Shown here: positions 36,966 through 45,893 of the stretch, piece after piece | Layout: each line of letters opens with the position of its first letter | Numbering within the stretch: position 1 is the first letter of the stretch | Origin: Chlorogloea purpurea SAG 13.99 | GTDB lineage: Bacteria; Cyanobacteriota; Cyanobacteriia; Cyanobacteriales; Microcystaceae | Assembly: GCA_016903695.1 (NCBI GenBank) | Contig: JADQBB010000022.1 | Location: forward strand, 1 to 64,000 | Direction of reading: 5' to 3' | Length of the DNA: 64,000 nt | Notes under the pieces: generated by a model | The model's input: the letters and a program-made list of their open reading frames with translations, nothing else | Database searches by the model: none | Told to the model about the DNA's origin: nothing | Program-made: the position numbers and the translations under genes

Positions 36966-37859
36966 TTGGACGCTGCCAACGCTCAAAAAATTCTCGGTTA
37001 CTTTATAGAAGAAGCGAAAGAACATTTAGAAACCTTGGAGAAAGGAATTCTCGATCTCAGTAACATGGCTAATGATTCCGAGCAAGTTAACGAGATGTTT
37101 CGCGCCGCTCACTCGGTAAAAGGAGGAGCGGCGATGTTAGGTTATACGAGTATTCAAAAAACGGCGCACCGCCTCGAAGATGCTTTTAAAATTCTCCGGG
37201 AAAACTACGTTAAAGTAGACCAGAAGTTAGAGTCTTTATTCCTTAAAGGCTATGACATCCTGCAAGAATTAGTGGATAAGTTGCAGGGCCCCTTCGGTTT
37301 GCCCGAAGAGGAAGCTAAAGTCATATTAGCTAAAGGCGAACCCGCTTTCAGCGAATTACAGAATCACCTCAATAACCTACTGGGCAATTCTAATAGTTTA
37401 CAGAAAGATAAAGAAGTAACCTTCACCAGTGGCATAACATTTATCAGTAAAGTTCGTAGCTTATTGAAACAAATGTTAGACATATTCAAACAGCAACCTA
37501 CCCTGAATAATAGAAAGCAATTGCAGGAGTTATGCGAAGAATTGTCCCAATTGGTTCCAAAAGAAAACCAATGGCAAACATTAGTAAAAACCTCGAAAAC
37601 CGCCATAGCCAATCCTAAAAACAATTACAGAACCTTGGCCCCGGTAGTAATTAAAGAACTGAAACAGGCGGGAGATTTAATCGAATTAAAAAGAGGTGGA
37701 GATATAGCCATCAGTAAGGAATTACAAGAATTAGCCACATCTAGCCTGCCACAAATTCTCGTCACTCTCGAACCGAAATCCGTAGCCAGCACCCTACTAC
37801 AGATGTTCAATCAACAACAGGTGAGCCAATTGGTGAAATTACTGCAATCTGCCCGTTAG
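36966..37859 (+). CDS. Orphan Hpt-domain protein
   Basis: 297 residues. An N-terminal histidine phosphotransfer domain (about 5-120) has the phospho-accepting His49 in FRAAHSVKGGAAML. A helical C-terminal region of about 170 residues without known domains follows (LQKDKEVTFTSG and further helices). It starts with TTG 36966; AGGAGG lies 13 bases before it, and no ATG in frame retains the domain start. It resembles the Hpt part of PixL/CheA-type kinases in cyanobacteria but has no kinase or receiver domain. A partner kinase must be elsewhere. Confidence 0.87.
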   Translation: MDAANAQKILGYFIEEAKEHLETLEKGILDLSNMANDSEQVNEMFRAAHSVKGGAAMLGYTSIQKTAHRLEDAFKILRENYVKVDQKLESLFLKGYDILQELVDKLQGPFGLPEEEAKVILAKGEPAFSELQNHLNNLLGNSNSLQKDKEVTFTSGITFISKVRSLLKQMLDIFKQQPTLNNRKQLQELCEELSQLVPKENQWQTLVKTSKTAIANPKNNYRTLAPVVIKELKQAGDLIELKRGGDIAISKELQELATSSLPQILVTLEPKSVASTLLQMFNQQQVSQLVKLLQSAR

Positions 37860-37942
37860 GATAGATATGTACGGCTAATATATTTCATACCATAGGGGTG
37901 AAGTTGATACAATCAGGTCAAGTGAACGGCCCTAATAGCTGT

Positions 37943-38179
37943 ATGGAAATTTTAACGACAATGCGATTCTGTTTTGTCCTCTGCTTATTGACCGCGGTCA
38001 TCTGGGCGGTGGGTCGTGCCTTAAAGGATACGGTAGCCATAGCGAAGCAAATGCACTCGATACCCTGTCATAATTGTGTATATTTTACCAATGACTATCG
38101 CCTCAAATGCCCGGTGAATCCAATGGGGGCCAATACGGAGAGTGCGATCGATTGTCCCGATTATCGAGGTAAAGCATGA
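37943..38179 (+). CDS. Small membrane protein with conserved cysteine motif
   Basis: 78 residues from ATG 37943; a GTG at 37898 would give 93. One N-terminal membrane helix (about 5-27, FCFVLCLLTAVIWAVG) is followed by a soluble part with IPCHNCVYFTNDYRLKCPVN and AIDCPDYRG: four cysteines in a CxxC...C...C layout, probably a small metal or disulfide site. Similar proteins are common in cyanobacteria without assigned function. The stop overlaps the next start by 4 bases. Confidence 0.72.
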   Translation: MEILTTMRFCFVLCLLTAVIWAVGRALKDTVAIAKQMHSIPCHNCVYFTNDYRLKCPVNPMGANTESAIDCPDYRGKA

Positions 38180-39279
38180 CAAAAGCGATCGGTGTAGCTA
38201 TAGTGGGTACGGGATTCGGCGAAAAAATTCATATCCCCGGTTTTCAGCATCATCACCGTACGGAAATAGTAGCAGTTTACCATCGAGATAGAAATAAAGC
38301 AGGAGTCATAGCCGATAAATATGGAATTAGTTACGCCAGTGACCGATTAGAGGAGATTCTCGCCCTGCGGGAAGTCAACGGTGTTAGTATCTCCACCCCT
38401 CCCGGACTACACTACGAGATGGCTAAAGCCACCTTAGAAGCGGGTAAACATCTGTTATTAGAAAAACCGATGACTTTAAAGGCCGGGGAAACTAAAAGCC
38501 TTTACGAGTTAGCCAGAAAAAAAGACTTGATAGCCACGGCCGATTTTGAATTTCGTTTCATCCCCGCTTGGCAATTACTGCGAGAATATCTAGAAAGAAA
38601 TTATGTAGGCAAGATTCGCCTGATAAAAGCTGATTGGCTGGTAGCAGGTCGCGCTGACCCGGAGCGACCTTGGAACTGGTATTCTAGAGAAGATATGGGC
38701 GGCGGTATATTGGGGGCGGTAGGGTCACACGTTTTCGATTATCTCCACTGGTTATTCGGGCCGGCGCAACGAGTCTGGAGTTATCTCAATTGTGCCATAC
38801 CCCAGCGCCCTGATCCTCTCTCTGGAAACGAGATGAAACCCGTCACCGCCGAGGATACCTGTTTATTGATGTTAGAATTAGCTCACGGTATACCCTGCCA
38901 AGTGTCTTTAAGTTCGGTAACTTATAATGGTCGTGGTCACTGGTTAGAAATATACGGATCGGAAGGCACGTTAGTATTGGGTAGCGATAACCAGAAAGAT
39001 TACGTTCACGGTTTCCGTCTTCTGGCCGCCCCGAAAGGGGAGAGTTTAAAAGAAATCGCCATCCCACCCCGATTGGATTTTCCCCAAGTATTCGCTGACG
39101 GCAGACTAGCACCCTTCATCAGAGTGGTCGATCGTTGGGTAGAATCAATAGATAAAGGACAATCTCTCGCCCCATCTTTAAAAGAGGGTTACTACTCCCA
39201 GTTACTGATGGACTTAACCCGTCAATCCCACGAGAGGGGTTGTGCCGTAGACGTGCCGGATATTAGCACCTTATTTTAA
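38176..39279 (+). CDS. Gfo/Idh/MocA family oxidoreductase
   Basis: 367 residues. The Rossmann NAD(P)-binding start is AIVGTGFGEKIHIPGF, the catalytic motif is EKPMTL, and the C-terminal beta-sheet domain carries GGGILGAVGSHVFDYLHW. It should reduce or oxidise a sugar- or pigment-like substrate; the family also includes biliverdin reductase, so the substrate cannot be named. It is coupled to the cysteine-motif gene (4-bp overlap) and its stop shares one base with the next start, so the three genes form an operon with the radical SAM gene. Confidence 0.92.
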   Translation: MTKAIGVAIVGTGFGEKIHIPGFQHHHRTEIVAVYHRDRNKAGVIADKYGISYASDRLEEILALREVNGVSISTPPGLHYEMAKATLEAGKHLLLEKPMTLKAGETKSLYELARKKDLIATADFEFRFIPAWQLLREYLERNYVGKIRLIKADWLVAGRADPERPWNWYSREDMGGGILGAVGSHVFDYLHWLFGPAQRVWSYLNCAIPQRPDPLSGNEMKPVTAEDTCLLMLELAHGIPCQVSLSSVTYNGRGHWLEIYGSEGTLVLGSDNQKDYVHGFRLLAAPKGESLKEIAIPPRLDFPQVFADGRLAPFIRVVDRWVESIDKGQSLAPSLKEGYYSQLLMDLTRQSHERGCAVDVPDISTLF

Positions 39280-40868
39280 TGACTGTCTTCGATCTAGAGA
39301 AATTACTTTTCACTCCTGTAGCCAAAGACACTAACGCCATCCCCACTATCTTCGCTTTTCCTAACGAGTATTCCGTGGGGATTACCAGTTTAGGCTATCA
39401 AATCGTCTGGGCTACCTTGGCGAGTCGGCCCGATGTGGAAGTTAGTCGTTTATTTACCGACATTCACGAGTCTTTACCCCGACAACCGGAGTTATTAGGA
39501 TTCTCCTTTTCTTGGGAATTGGACTATGTGAATATCCTGACTCTTTTGGAATTTTTAGAAATACCCCAAGATAGTAACCAGAGAGATAATCATCATCCTC
39601 TGGTATTCGGCGGCGGGCCGGTTTTAACCGCCAATCCCGAACCTTTCGCGGATTTCTTCGACGTGATTCTTCTGGGAGACGGGGAAAATCTCCTCCATAG
39701 TTTCATCGATGGTTATCGAGAAATCAGGGACGCGGATAGAAAAACCCAGCTCAAGTTTCTGGCGGGGATTCCAGGAATATACGTTCCGAGTCTATATGAA
39801 GTAACTTACCATAGTCTGTACGGGGAAATAAAATCGATCGTGCCCCTTGACGATCGTATTCCGCCCTTAATAGAGAAACAAACTTATCGTGGTAATACTC
39901 TCTCGGCTTCCACGGTGGTAACGCCGAAGTCCGCTTGGGAAAATATCTATATGGTAGAAGTGGTGAGAAGTTGCCCGGAGATGTGTCGTTTCTGTCTGGC
40001 GAGTTATTTAACCTTACCCTTTCGCACCGCCGATTTATCAAGTTTGATTGCCAGTATAGATAGAGGTTTACAGGTGACGGATAGAATCGGTTTATTGGGT
40101 GCTTCCGTGACTCAGCATCCCGAATTTGAAACTTTATTAGATTATTTAGGTCAATCACAATACCAGGATGTAAGATTATCGATCGCTTCCGTGCGTACCA
40201 ATACCCTCACGGAAAAATTAGCCGCAACTTTAGCGCAAAGGGGTACTAAATCAATCACTATCGCCGTGGAAAGTGGTTCGGAAAAAATCCGGCAGAGCAT
40301 CAATAAAAAACTGACTCAAGATGAAATAATCACCGCTGCCATCAACGCTAAATCGGGAGGGTTAAAGGGGATAAAACTTTATGGCATGGTAGGTTTACCG
40401 GGAGAAGATGATGGGGACATCGAGCAAACTGTCCAGATGATGAAAGAGATTAAAAAAGTTGCGCCAGGTTTACGTTTAACCCTCGGCTGTAGTACCTTTG
40501 TTCCGAAATCTCACACGCCTTTTCAATGGTTCGGGGTTCAATCCGTAGCTGAGAAAAGATTGAAATATCTTGAGAAACAACTACGGCAGCAGGGTATAGA
40601 ATTTCGCCCCGAAAGTTATAATTGGTCGGTGATTCAAGCGTTAATTTCTAGAGGGGATAGGAGGTTAACACCCCTATTGAAATTAACCCGCAGTTATGGG
40701 GATTCTTTAGGTAGTTACAAACGAGCTTTTAAAGAGTTAAAAGGGCAAATACCCGGGTTGGATTTTTACGTCCATCAAGATTGGCAATTCACACAAGTAT
40801 TACCTTGGAGTCATTTAAAAGGGCCTTTACCCCAAGAAACTTTAGTGAAACACGCTCGTATATCTTGA
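39279..40868 (+). CDS. B12-binding/radical SAM protein
   Basis: 529 residues. The N-terminal cobalamin-binding-like region (about 15-190, PELLGFSFSWELDYVN, FGGGPVLTANPEPF) comes before a radical SAM domain with the cluster motif CPEMCRFC (Cys232, Cys236, Cys239). The 4Fe-4S cluster cleaves S-adenosylmethionine. Members of this subfamily in cyanobacteria have no known product. The end is helical. The gene begins at the last base of the oxidoreductase stop, so co-translation is likely, perhaps on a shared substrate. Confidence 0.92.
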   Translation: MTVFDLEKLLFTPVAKDTNAIPTIFAFPNEYSVGITSLGYQIVWATLASRPDVEVSRLFTDIHESLPRQPELLGFSFSWELDYVNILTLLEFLEIPQDSNQRDNHHPLVFGGGPVLTANPEPFADFFDVILLGDGENLLHSFIDGYREIRDADRKTQLKFLAGIPGIYVPSLYEVTYHSLYGEIKSIVPLDDRIPPLIEKQTYRGNTLSASTVVTPKSAWENIYMVEVVRSCPEMCRFCLASYLTLPFRTADLSSLIASIDRGLQVTDRIGLLGASVTQHPEFETLLDYLGQSQYQDVRLSIASVRTNTLTEKLAATLAQRGTKSITIAVESGSEKIRQSINKKLTQDEIITAAINAKSGGLKGIKLYGMVGLPGEDDGDIEQTVQMMKEIKKVAPGLRLTLGCSTFVPKSHTPFQWFGVQSVAEKRLKYLEKQLRQQGIEFRPESYNWSVIQALISRGDRRLTPLLKLTRSYGDSLGSYKRAFKELKGQIPGLDFYVHQDWQFTQVLPWSHLKGPLPQETLVKHARIS

Positions 40869-40958
40869 AGGGGTTTAGAGTCCGATCGATAAACACCGAA
40901 TTTGTCTGTTAAAATTGGGTGGTTTATCTCAAGAAACAACAACCAAGTCTGACTTTTT

Positions 40959-41675
40959 ATGATCAAGGCTCCTGAGAAATCCTCGGTTCTAGGTTTACCC
41001 ATACATTTACTGGATAACTATAGTCAGTGGTTACTACAAAGGCAAAGAGAAGGTCACGGCGCTCATGTAGTCACCCTCAATGCCGAGATGGCCATGTTAG
41101 GGGAGAAAAATCCGCAAGTGGCCGAAGCTATCAAAGAAGCTGATCTAGTGATTCCCGATGGTGCGGGAGTGGTTATATACCTCGGTATACGGGGCAAAAA
41201 ACAACAGCGCTGCCCCGGTATTGAATTGGCCGAATCTCTGATCGAGGGATTGGCACGGCCCGGCGAGTTAATCGCTTTCTACGGCGGTAAACCAGGCGTT
41301 GCCGATTTAGCCGCGGATAAATGGCGTGATAGTTTACCTGGCGTTTCTATCATCACCAATCACGGCTATCTCTCGGACGAAGAACAATGTCGGTGGTTAG
41401 AAGTTTTAAGTCAGAAACAACCCCGTTTGATCTTGGTGGGTTTGGGTGTGCCCCGTCAGGAATATTGGATCAGACAACACCGTCATCTATGTCCTGGGGC
41501 GATTTGGATCGGCGTGGGCGGTAGTTTCGACGTGTGGTCTGGTTTGATCGATCGCGCCCCGCGGTTTTTCCGCGATAATCATTTAGAGTGGTTTTATCGT
41601 CTGTATCAAGAGCCTTGGCGTTGGCGGCGGATGTTAGTTTTGCCCCTGTTTTTCCTCCGCTCTTTCCTACACTAG
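40959..41675 (+). CDS. WecG/TagA/CpsF family glycosyltransferase
   Basis: 238 residues, GT26 family; transfers a sugar, such as N-acetylmannosamine or its uronic acid, to a lipid-linked acceptor for wall or exopolysaccharide. Key segments are VTLNAEMAMLG, LVIPDGAGVV, QRCPGIELAESL, LVGLGVPRQEYWI and WIGVGGSFDVWSG. It stands alone, with a 90-base gap after the radical SAM gene, and converges on the phycobiliprotein-like gene. Confidence 0.93.
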   Translation: MIKAPEKSSVLGLPIHLLDNYSQWLLQRQREGHGAHVVTLNAEMAMLGEKNPQVAEAIKEADLVIPDGAGVVIYLGIRGKKQQRCPGIELAESLIEGLARPGELIAFYGGKPGVADLAADKWRDSLPGVSIITNHGYLSDEEQCRWLEVLSQKQPRLILVGLGVPRQEYWIRQHRHLCPGAIWIGVGGSFDVWSGLIDRAPRFFRDNHLEWFYRLYQEPWRWRRMLVLPLFFLRSFLH

Positions 41676-41688
41676 AGATAGAGTTATT

Positions 41689-42156
41689 CTAATTCAGACA
41701 CATTTGAGTTATTTTTAAAGCAGGGGCGATTAAGGTCAATTCTTCTGGTTTAATCATCGTTTCTATGACTTTAAACATTACTTGATAGGTGATTTGAGCT
41801 GGTTTACTATCAGCGAAAGCTTTGATGATCTTTTGATCCCACATTAAGTAGTCATTGCGTAAACGATCCAAGTCATCGAACAACATGGCGGCGGAAGCGC
41901 AACGTAAAGCTTGCTGACGATCTCGCCTACAAATATTGGCTATATTGCGATCGCCTCGGTAATGAATTTTCGGGTCGATGCTTTGGGCGATCAAAGTGAT
42001 CTGACTATCGATTTGCTCTTGCTCGTCGCGGATCGTTTCATAAACGCCTATACGCGCGTTTACCGTTTTTAAATAATCGTGAAAAAACTGTAATTCTGAT
42101 TCTTGGGCGTAACGCCCTTCTGTAGATATACTGAGTTTTTTAAGTTGAGTTAACAT
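41689..42156 (-). CDS. Phycobiliprotein-like orphan protein
   Basis: A 155-residue all-helical protein. The segment ICRRDRQQALRCASAAML (residues 75-92) aligns with the chromophore region of allophycocyanin/phycocyanin subunits (CxRDxxxxLRYxxYAML), with Cys76 at the position that carries the bilin. A Cys at residue 86 replaces the usual Tyr. The rest is diverged from the core subunits. It is probably a phycobilisome-related or sensory globin-fold protein. It is separate from any phycobilisome operon. Whether it binds bilin is unknown. Confidence 0.72.
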   Translation of the reverse strand: MLTQLKKLSISTEGRYAQESELQFFHDYLKTVNARIGVYETIRDEQEQIDSQITLIAQSIDPKIHYRGDRNIANICRRDRQQALRCASAAMLFDDLDRLRNDYLMWDQKIIKAFADSKPAQITYQVMFKVIETMIKPEELTLIAPALKITQMCLN

Positions 42157-42209
42157 CGATCGTCCTTCTGCTCATTGAAAATGTCTCATACTCTTATATT
42201 TCCCGAAAA

Positions 42210-43175
42210 TTAAGAATTACTAACAGGGGATTTATTATTAATGTAGAGACACAAACCCGTAAAAATTAACGTGCCGAGTAAATACTTTAAAGGGTCGGGA
42301 ATGGCGGGGTTAGGAGATATGAAACCTTCGATAATTCCGGCGACAATCAATAGGGGCACGATACCGAAAACCAATTTAGCCGCTCTATTGCCGTAGTATT
42401 TGATCGCGTCTACCCGACGATAAATTCCAGGTAATAATAAAGCTTTGCCGATCAATAATCCCGCACCACCAGCGATGAAAATGGCGGGTAATTCTAAAGC
42501 GCCGTGGGGGAAGACGAAGGCCCAGAAAGGGAAGGCTAATCCATTCTGACCGACGAGAGCAGCGATCGCACCCAATAACAAACCGTTGTAAACTAGAACT
42601 ATAACAGTACCGATGCCGCCGATGATTCCCCCGGCTATGGCGTTGAAAGCGACGCGAATATTATTCTGCATGATACTACTGGACGCGATCGGTTCTGACC
42701 CTAAAATAGACCCCATCCATAATTGATGTTCGTCCCGTACTTTATGGATCAGGTCTTGAGGTACGATCAATTCCATGAAGGCCGGGTCATGCCAACTATA
42801 CCACCAAGCGATCGATCCCGATAGAAACGTTATCAAGGTGGCGACGGCGATATAAAGCCAATTTTCTCGTAAAGCTTGCGGTAATCCCCACAGGAAAAAC
42901 TTTTTCACGGCAAGCCATTCTTGTTTTCTCTGCCCCTGATAGATCAGGCTATAACCGCGGGAGGTAAGTTGTTGTAGGTCTCTAACGATCGAGTCGCCCG
43001 CCTTTTGGGTTTGGGCCCGCGCCAAGTCCCCGGACACCGAACGATATAAACTAGCCAATTCGCAGATTTGACCCGATTGTAGAGACTTGACGCCTTTTTT
43101 CTGAGTTAGGGTCAATAGCTGATCTAATCGCTTCCAATCTTGTTCCCGACGGGCAAGCCAACGTTGAATATTCAT
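42210..43175 (-). CDS. SpoIIM family (stage II sporulation protein M-like) membrane protein
   Basis: 321 residues from ATG 43175 (MNIQRWLARRE); a GTG six bases upstream is possible. The N-terminal 100 residues are soluble and helical (EQDWKRLDQLL, SGDLARAQTQ). Five to six membrane helices follow, with the family signature FNAIAGGIIGGIGTV and FVFPHGALELPAIFIAG. In non-sporulating bacteria the family is often found with RDD and MoxR/vWA genes. Here it is divergent from two membrane genes, the second being an RDD protein. The function is unknown. Confidence 0.87.
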   Translation of the reverse strand: MNIQRWLARREQDWKRLDQLLTLTQKKGVKSLQSGQICELASLYRSVSGDLARAQTQKAGDSIVRDLQQLTSRGYSLIYQGQRKQEWLAVKKFFLWGLPQALRENWLYIAVATLITFLSGSIAWWYSWHDPAFMELIVPQDLIHKVRDEHQLWMGSILGSEPIASSSIMQNNIRVAFNAIAGGIIGGIGTVIVLVYNGLLLGAIAALVGQNGLAFPFWAFVFPHGALELPAIFIAGGAGLLIGKALLLPGIYRRVDAIKYYGNRAAKLVFGIVPLLIVAGIIEGFISPNPAIPDPLKYLLGTLIFTGLCLYINNKSPVSNS

Positions 43176-43247
43176 AAACACTAAAGATCCCGAACCCTGT
43201 TTTCAAGCTAGCTTAAAATTATCATAATTGTTTTTCATGGGGTTTTT

Positions 43248-44156
43248 ATGTCTGCTGCTTTCCATACTCTCGGCCCTTTGAGTGTCGGTAATGTTATTAA
43301 CGCGGCCTTACGGTTATATAAAGATAATTATAAGATTTATTTACCGATCGCTCTACAGGCTGGATTGTGGTCGCTCTTACCTACGGTGGTGGAATTAATT
43401 TTAACCGGGGTACTTTTTAAAAATACTGAGTCTACCTCTTTTGTAAGGTTACTGGTCTTCCCCCTACAAATTTTCTCTACTGCCAAGTTTTTGAGTTTGG
43501 CTGCCGTCATCGCCCGTTTAGCATTTCAACAGTTAATCTATCGCCCGGAAACCCCCGTCGAGGCGAAAGCGCCTGTAATTAAGAAAATGTGGCAATTCTT
43601 GTTCGTTCAAGCCCAAATTTCCCTACTGATATTCATAGCTATAATTGCCTTGGGAATAGTGGGGGCGATCGTCGTTTCTATTTCCACTGTCATTCCTCTT
43701 CTGGCGGTGATTTTAGTGCCAGCATTTATAGTCTTAATGTTTTTAGCATTGACGATAGTTTATGCCAGAATTATCATTCCAGAAGTTTGTCTGGCAGTGG
43801 AAGATAATCTGACGGCTTTCAAGGCGATTAAACGTAGTTGGGAGTTAACCGCCGGTTTATCTTGGAGGATCGTCTCCATCATTTCCATCGCTTTTCTCGT
43901 CACTATTCCCCTTTATATTTTAGCCAGCGTGCCTTTCTGGTTGGCGCTCGTACCTCTTTTCGGGGAAGGTGCTGCTCTCGACAATCGAGATATAGAATCT
44001 GCCTCGGCACAAGGGGTGATTTTCGGTGTCTTGATTTTCAGTGTCCTCAATATTTTGGCTTTACCTTTCTGGCAAGCCCTCAAGGGGGTAATTTATTACG
44101 ATCTCCGCAATCGTAAAGAAGGCTTAGAATTGACGATAGAAGATGGAAATTTATAA
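43248..44156 (+). CDS. Multi-pass membrane protein (DUF975/glycerophosphodiesterase-membrane-domain-like)
   Basis: 302 residues with about six membrane helices. It starts GPLSVGNVINAALRLYKDNY, a common N terminus of this uncharacterised group, and later has VEDNLTAFKAIKRSWELT, a conserved amphipathic segment just before a helix pair. There are no catalytic motifs. It lies 73 bases from the divergent SpoIIM gene and 6 bases before the RDD gene, so the trio probably forms one functional cluster concerning membrane organisation or transport. Confidence 0.7.
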   Translation: MSAAFHTLGPLSVGNVINAALRLYKDNYKIYLPIALQAGLWSLLPTVVELILTGVLFKNTESTSFVRLLVFPLQIFSTAKFLSLAAVIARLAFQQLIYRPETPVEAKAPVIKKMWQFLFVQAQISLLIFIAIIALGIVGAIVVSISTVIPLLAVILVPAFIVLMFLALTIVYARIIIPEVCLAVEDNLTAFKAIKRSWELTAGLSWRIVSIISIAFLVTIPLYILASVPFWLALVPLFGEGAALDNRDIESASAQGVIFGVLIFSVLNILALPFWQALKGVIYYDLRNRKEGLELTIEDGNL

Positions 44157-44162
44157 AACCCG

Positions 44163-44960
44163 ATGAGCTTTCTCAATCAATTTAATTTAAAAACTCCAGA
44201 GAATGTAGAAATATGGTTCACGTTAGCGGGTATCGGGAATAGAGCTTTAGCCTTATTAATCGATTACACGCTTTTGGGTTTGGTACAGTTTTTTTATCTG
44301 CTGACTATAGTTGTTTTGGGAGAGATTTTATATAACTCCCTCGCCGAGATTTTCGGAGGAGATGAAGGTAAAGTCTTTATGTGGCTATTCGCTATATACA
44401 GTCTGATTTTCTTCTTTATCTATCTGGGCTATTTCATATTCTTTGAAACGGTTTGGCAGGGGCAAACCCCAGGTAAACGCTGGCTGAAAATTCGGGTAAT
44501 CCGTGACGATGGGCGGCCGGTTAGATTATTACAGGCTACTCTCAGGTCATTATTGCGCCCGGTTGATGACATTTTTTCCCTCGGATTATTTCTGATCATC
44601 TTCAGTAAATCGGAAAAACGTCTGGGGGATTGGGCGGCGGGAACGATCGTGATCCAAGACGACTCTAGGGGTGAAAAGGTGAAAAATATTAATATATCTC
44701 CTGAAGCCCAAGAATTAGCCCGGTTATTACAGACTCAAAGTCAATTAGAGAGACTCAGCCCCGATAATTTTGGCGTGATTCGAGAATATTTGCGCCGCCG
44801 CGAGGGGATGTTACCGAAAGCGAGAATTGAATCGGGTAAAACCCTCGCCCACCGGATCAAAGATATTATCGGGCTGGAAAACGTTCCCGAAGGCGTTACC
44901 CCCAGTCTATTTCTAGAAGCCGTTTATCTGGCCTACGGGCAAAAATCTTCAGATTATTAA
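44163..44960 (+). CDS. RDD family membrane protein
   Basis: 265 residues. The N-terminal RDD domain has LAGIGNRALALLIDYTLLG (Arg and Asp-containing first helix), two further helices and WQGQTPGKRWLKIRVI. A 100-residue soluble C-terminal part follows (QELARLLQTQSQLE, RLSPDNFGVIREYLRRRE). The family may act in transport or envelope maintenance. It follows the preceding membrane gene at once and is adjacent to SpoIIM, a combination seen in many bacteria. Confidence 0.88.
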   Translation: MSFLNQFNLKTPENVEIWFTLAGIGNRALALLIDYTLLGLVQFFYLLTIVVLGEILYNSLAEIFGGDEGKVFMWLFAIYSLIFFFIYLGYFIFFETVWQGQTPGKRWLKIRVIRDDGRPVRLLQATLRSLLRPVDDIFSLGLFLIIFSKSEKRLGDWAAGTIVIQDDSRGEKVKNINISPEAQELARLLQTQSQLERLSPDNFGVIREYLRRREGMLPKARIESGKTLAHRIKDIIGLENVPEGVTPSLFLEAVYLAYGQKSSDY

Positions 44961-45031
44961 CTGATTTTCTTATTTGACATATCTTTTAGAATAGGTAGCA
45001 GGTAAGTAAATGTACTAGAGGAAAAATACTC

Positions 45032-45313
45032 ATGAATAACGGGAAGTTTGAAACTCCAGCTTCTCTATCTGATAGGGAGTTGCAAATTTTGGAGTTAGTA
45101 GCTTCGGGATTGACCAATCAGGAAATCTCGGAGAAATTAGATATTAGTAAACGCACCGTGGACAATCACATCAGTAATATTCTTACCAAAACCAAAACCG
45201 ATAATCGGGTGGAACTGGTCCGATGGGCTTTACAGTGGGGTAAAGTTTGTATAGACGATATTAACTGCTGTATTTTGCCCCCATCTGATTCCAAGGATGA
45301 AATTTTGTCCTAG
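45032..45313 (+). CDS. pedR: PedR-like small LuxR-type redox regulator
   Basis: 93 residues that consist almost only of a LuxR-type helix-turn-helix (SLSDRELQILELVASGLTNQ, SKRTVDNHISNIL). The C-terminal tail WGKVCIDDINCCILPP has Cys73, Cys79 and Cys80. Synechocystis PedR is of the same size and its activity is switched off through a cysteine (Cys80) reduced by thioredoxin when photosynthetic electron flow rises; the same position is a cysteine here. There is no receiver domain. The stop overlaps the next gene by 17 bases. Confidence 0.8.
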   Translation: MNNGKFETPASLSDRELQILELVASGLTNQEISEKLDISKRTVDNHISNILTKTKTDNRVELVRWALQWGKVCIDDINCCILPPSDSKDEILS

Positions 45314-45857
45314 CACTCTGTTTTCTCTAGTCTTACCTATTTCTTGCTTCTTAACGGGTTGCAGTGAGGCAGGCTTGATCACTCCTCCCCAACAACTGGG
45401 TAATTCTTTAAACACTGGGGCGGCGGAAGTAAATCCTCGATTTTCCTATGATGGTCGTTATTTAGTTTATGCTTCCGATCGTGACCGGGGGCGATCGATC
45501 TATCTTTATGATACCCGCGACCGTCGTTTAATCCCCCTGCCAGGATTGAACCAACCAGGTAGTTTTCAAGACGAGCCGGATATTAGCGCTGACGGGCGTT
45601 ATATTGTTTATGTGGCCCAAAGGGCCGGTAAACCGGATATATATGTATACGATCGACAAACCTTCGATAGCGATAATATTACCGAAAATATCCTCGCGCC
45701 CGTGCGTCATCCCACCATCAGCGGCAATGGTCGTTTCGTGGCTTTTGAAAGTAATCGTTTCGGGCAATGGAATATAGAAATTTACGACAGGGGTTTAGAT
45801 GTCCCTCTTTCTCTCCCCGGAGGTAATTCTGCTAAACCCGAGAAGCCAGAAGGATAA
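45297..45857 (+). CDS. Lipoprotein with TolB-like PD40 repeats
   Basis: 186 residues. The N-terminal lipobox LTGC (cysteine at residue 22) after a hydrophobic stretch indicates a lipid-anchored envelope protein. Three PD40/TolB-type beta-propeller blades follow (SYDGRYLVYASDR, SADGRYIVYVAQR, SGNGRFVAFESNR). Three blades are too few for a closed propeller, so it may assemble with another protein or oligomerise. It overlaps pedR by 17 bases, which implies co-expression. Confidence 0.82.
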   Translation: MKFCPSTLFSLVLPISCFLTGCSEAGLITPPQQLGNSLNTGAAEVNPRFSYDGRYLVYASDRDRGRSIYLYDTRDRRLIPLPGLNQPGSFQDEPDISADGRYIVYVAQRAGKPDIYVYDRQTFDSDNITENILAPVRHPTISGNGRFVAFESNRFGQWNIEIYDRGLDVPLSLPGGNSAKPEKPEG

Positions 45858-45893
45858 AATAGATAAAACTCACTTCATGAGCCTAAAATTGTG

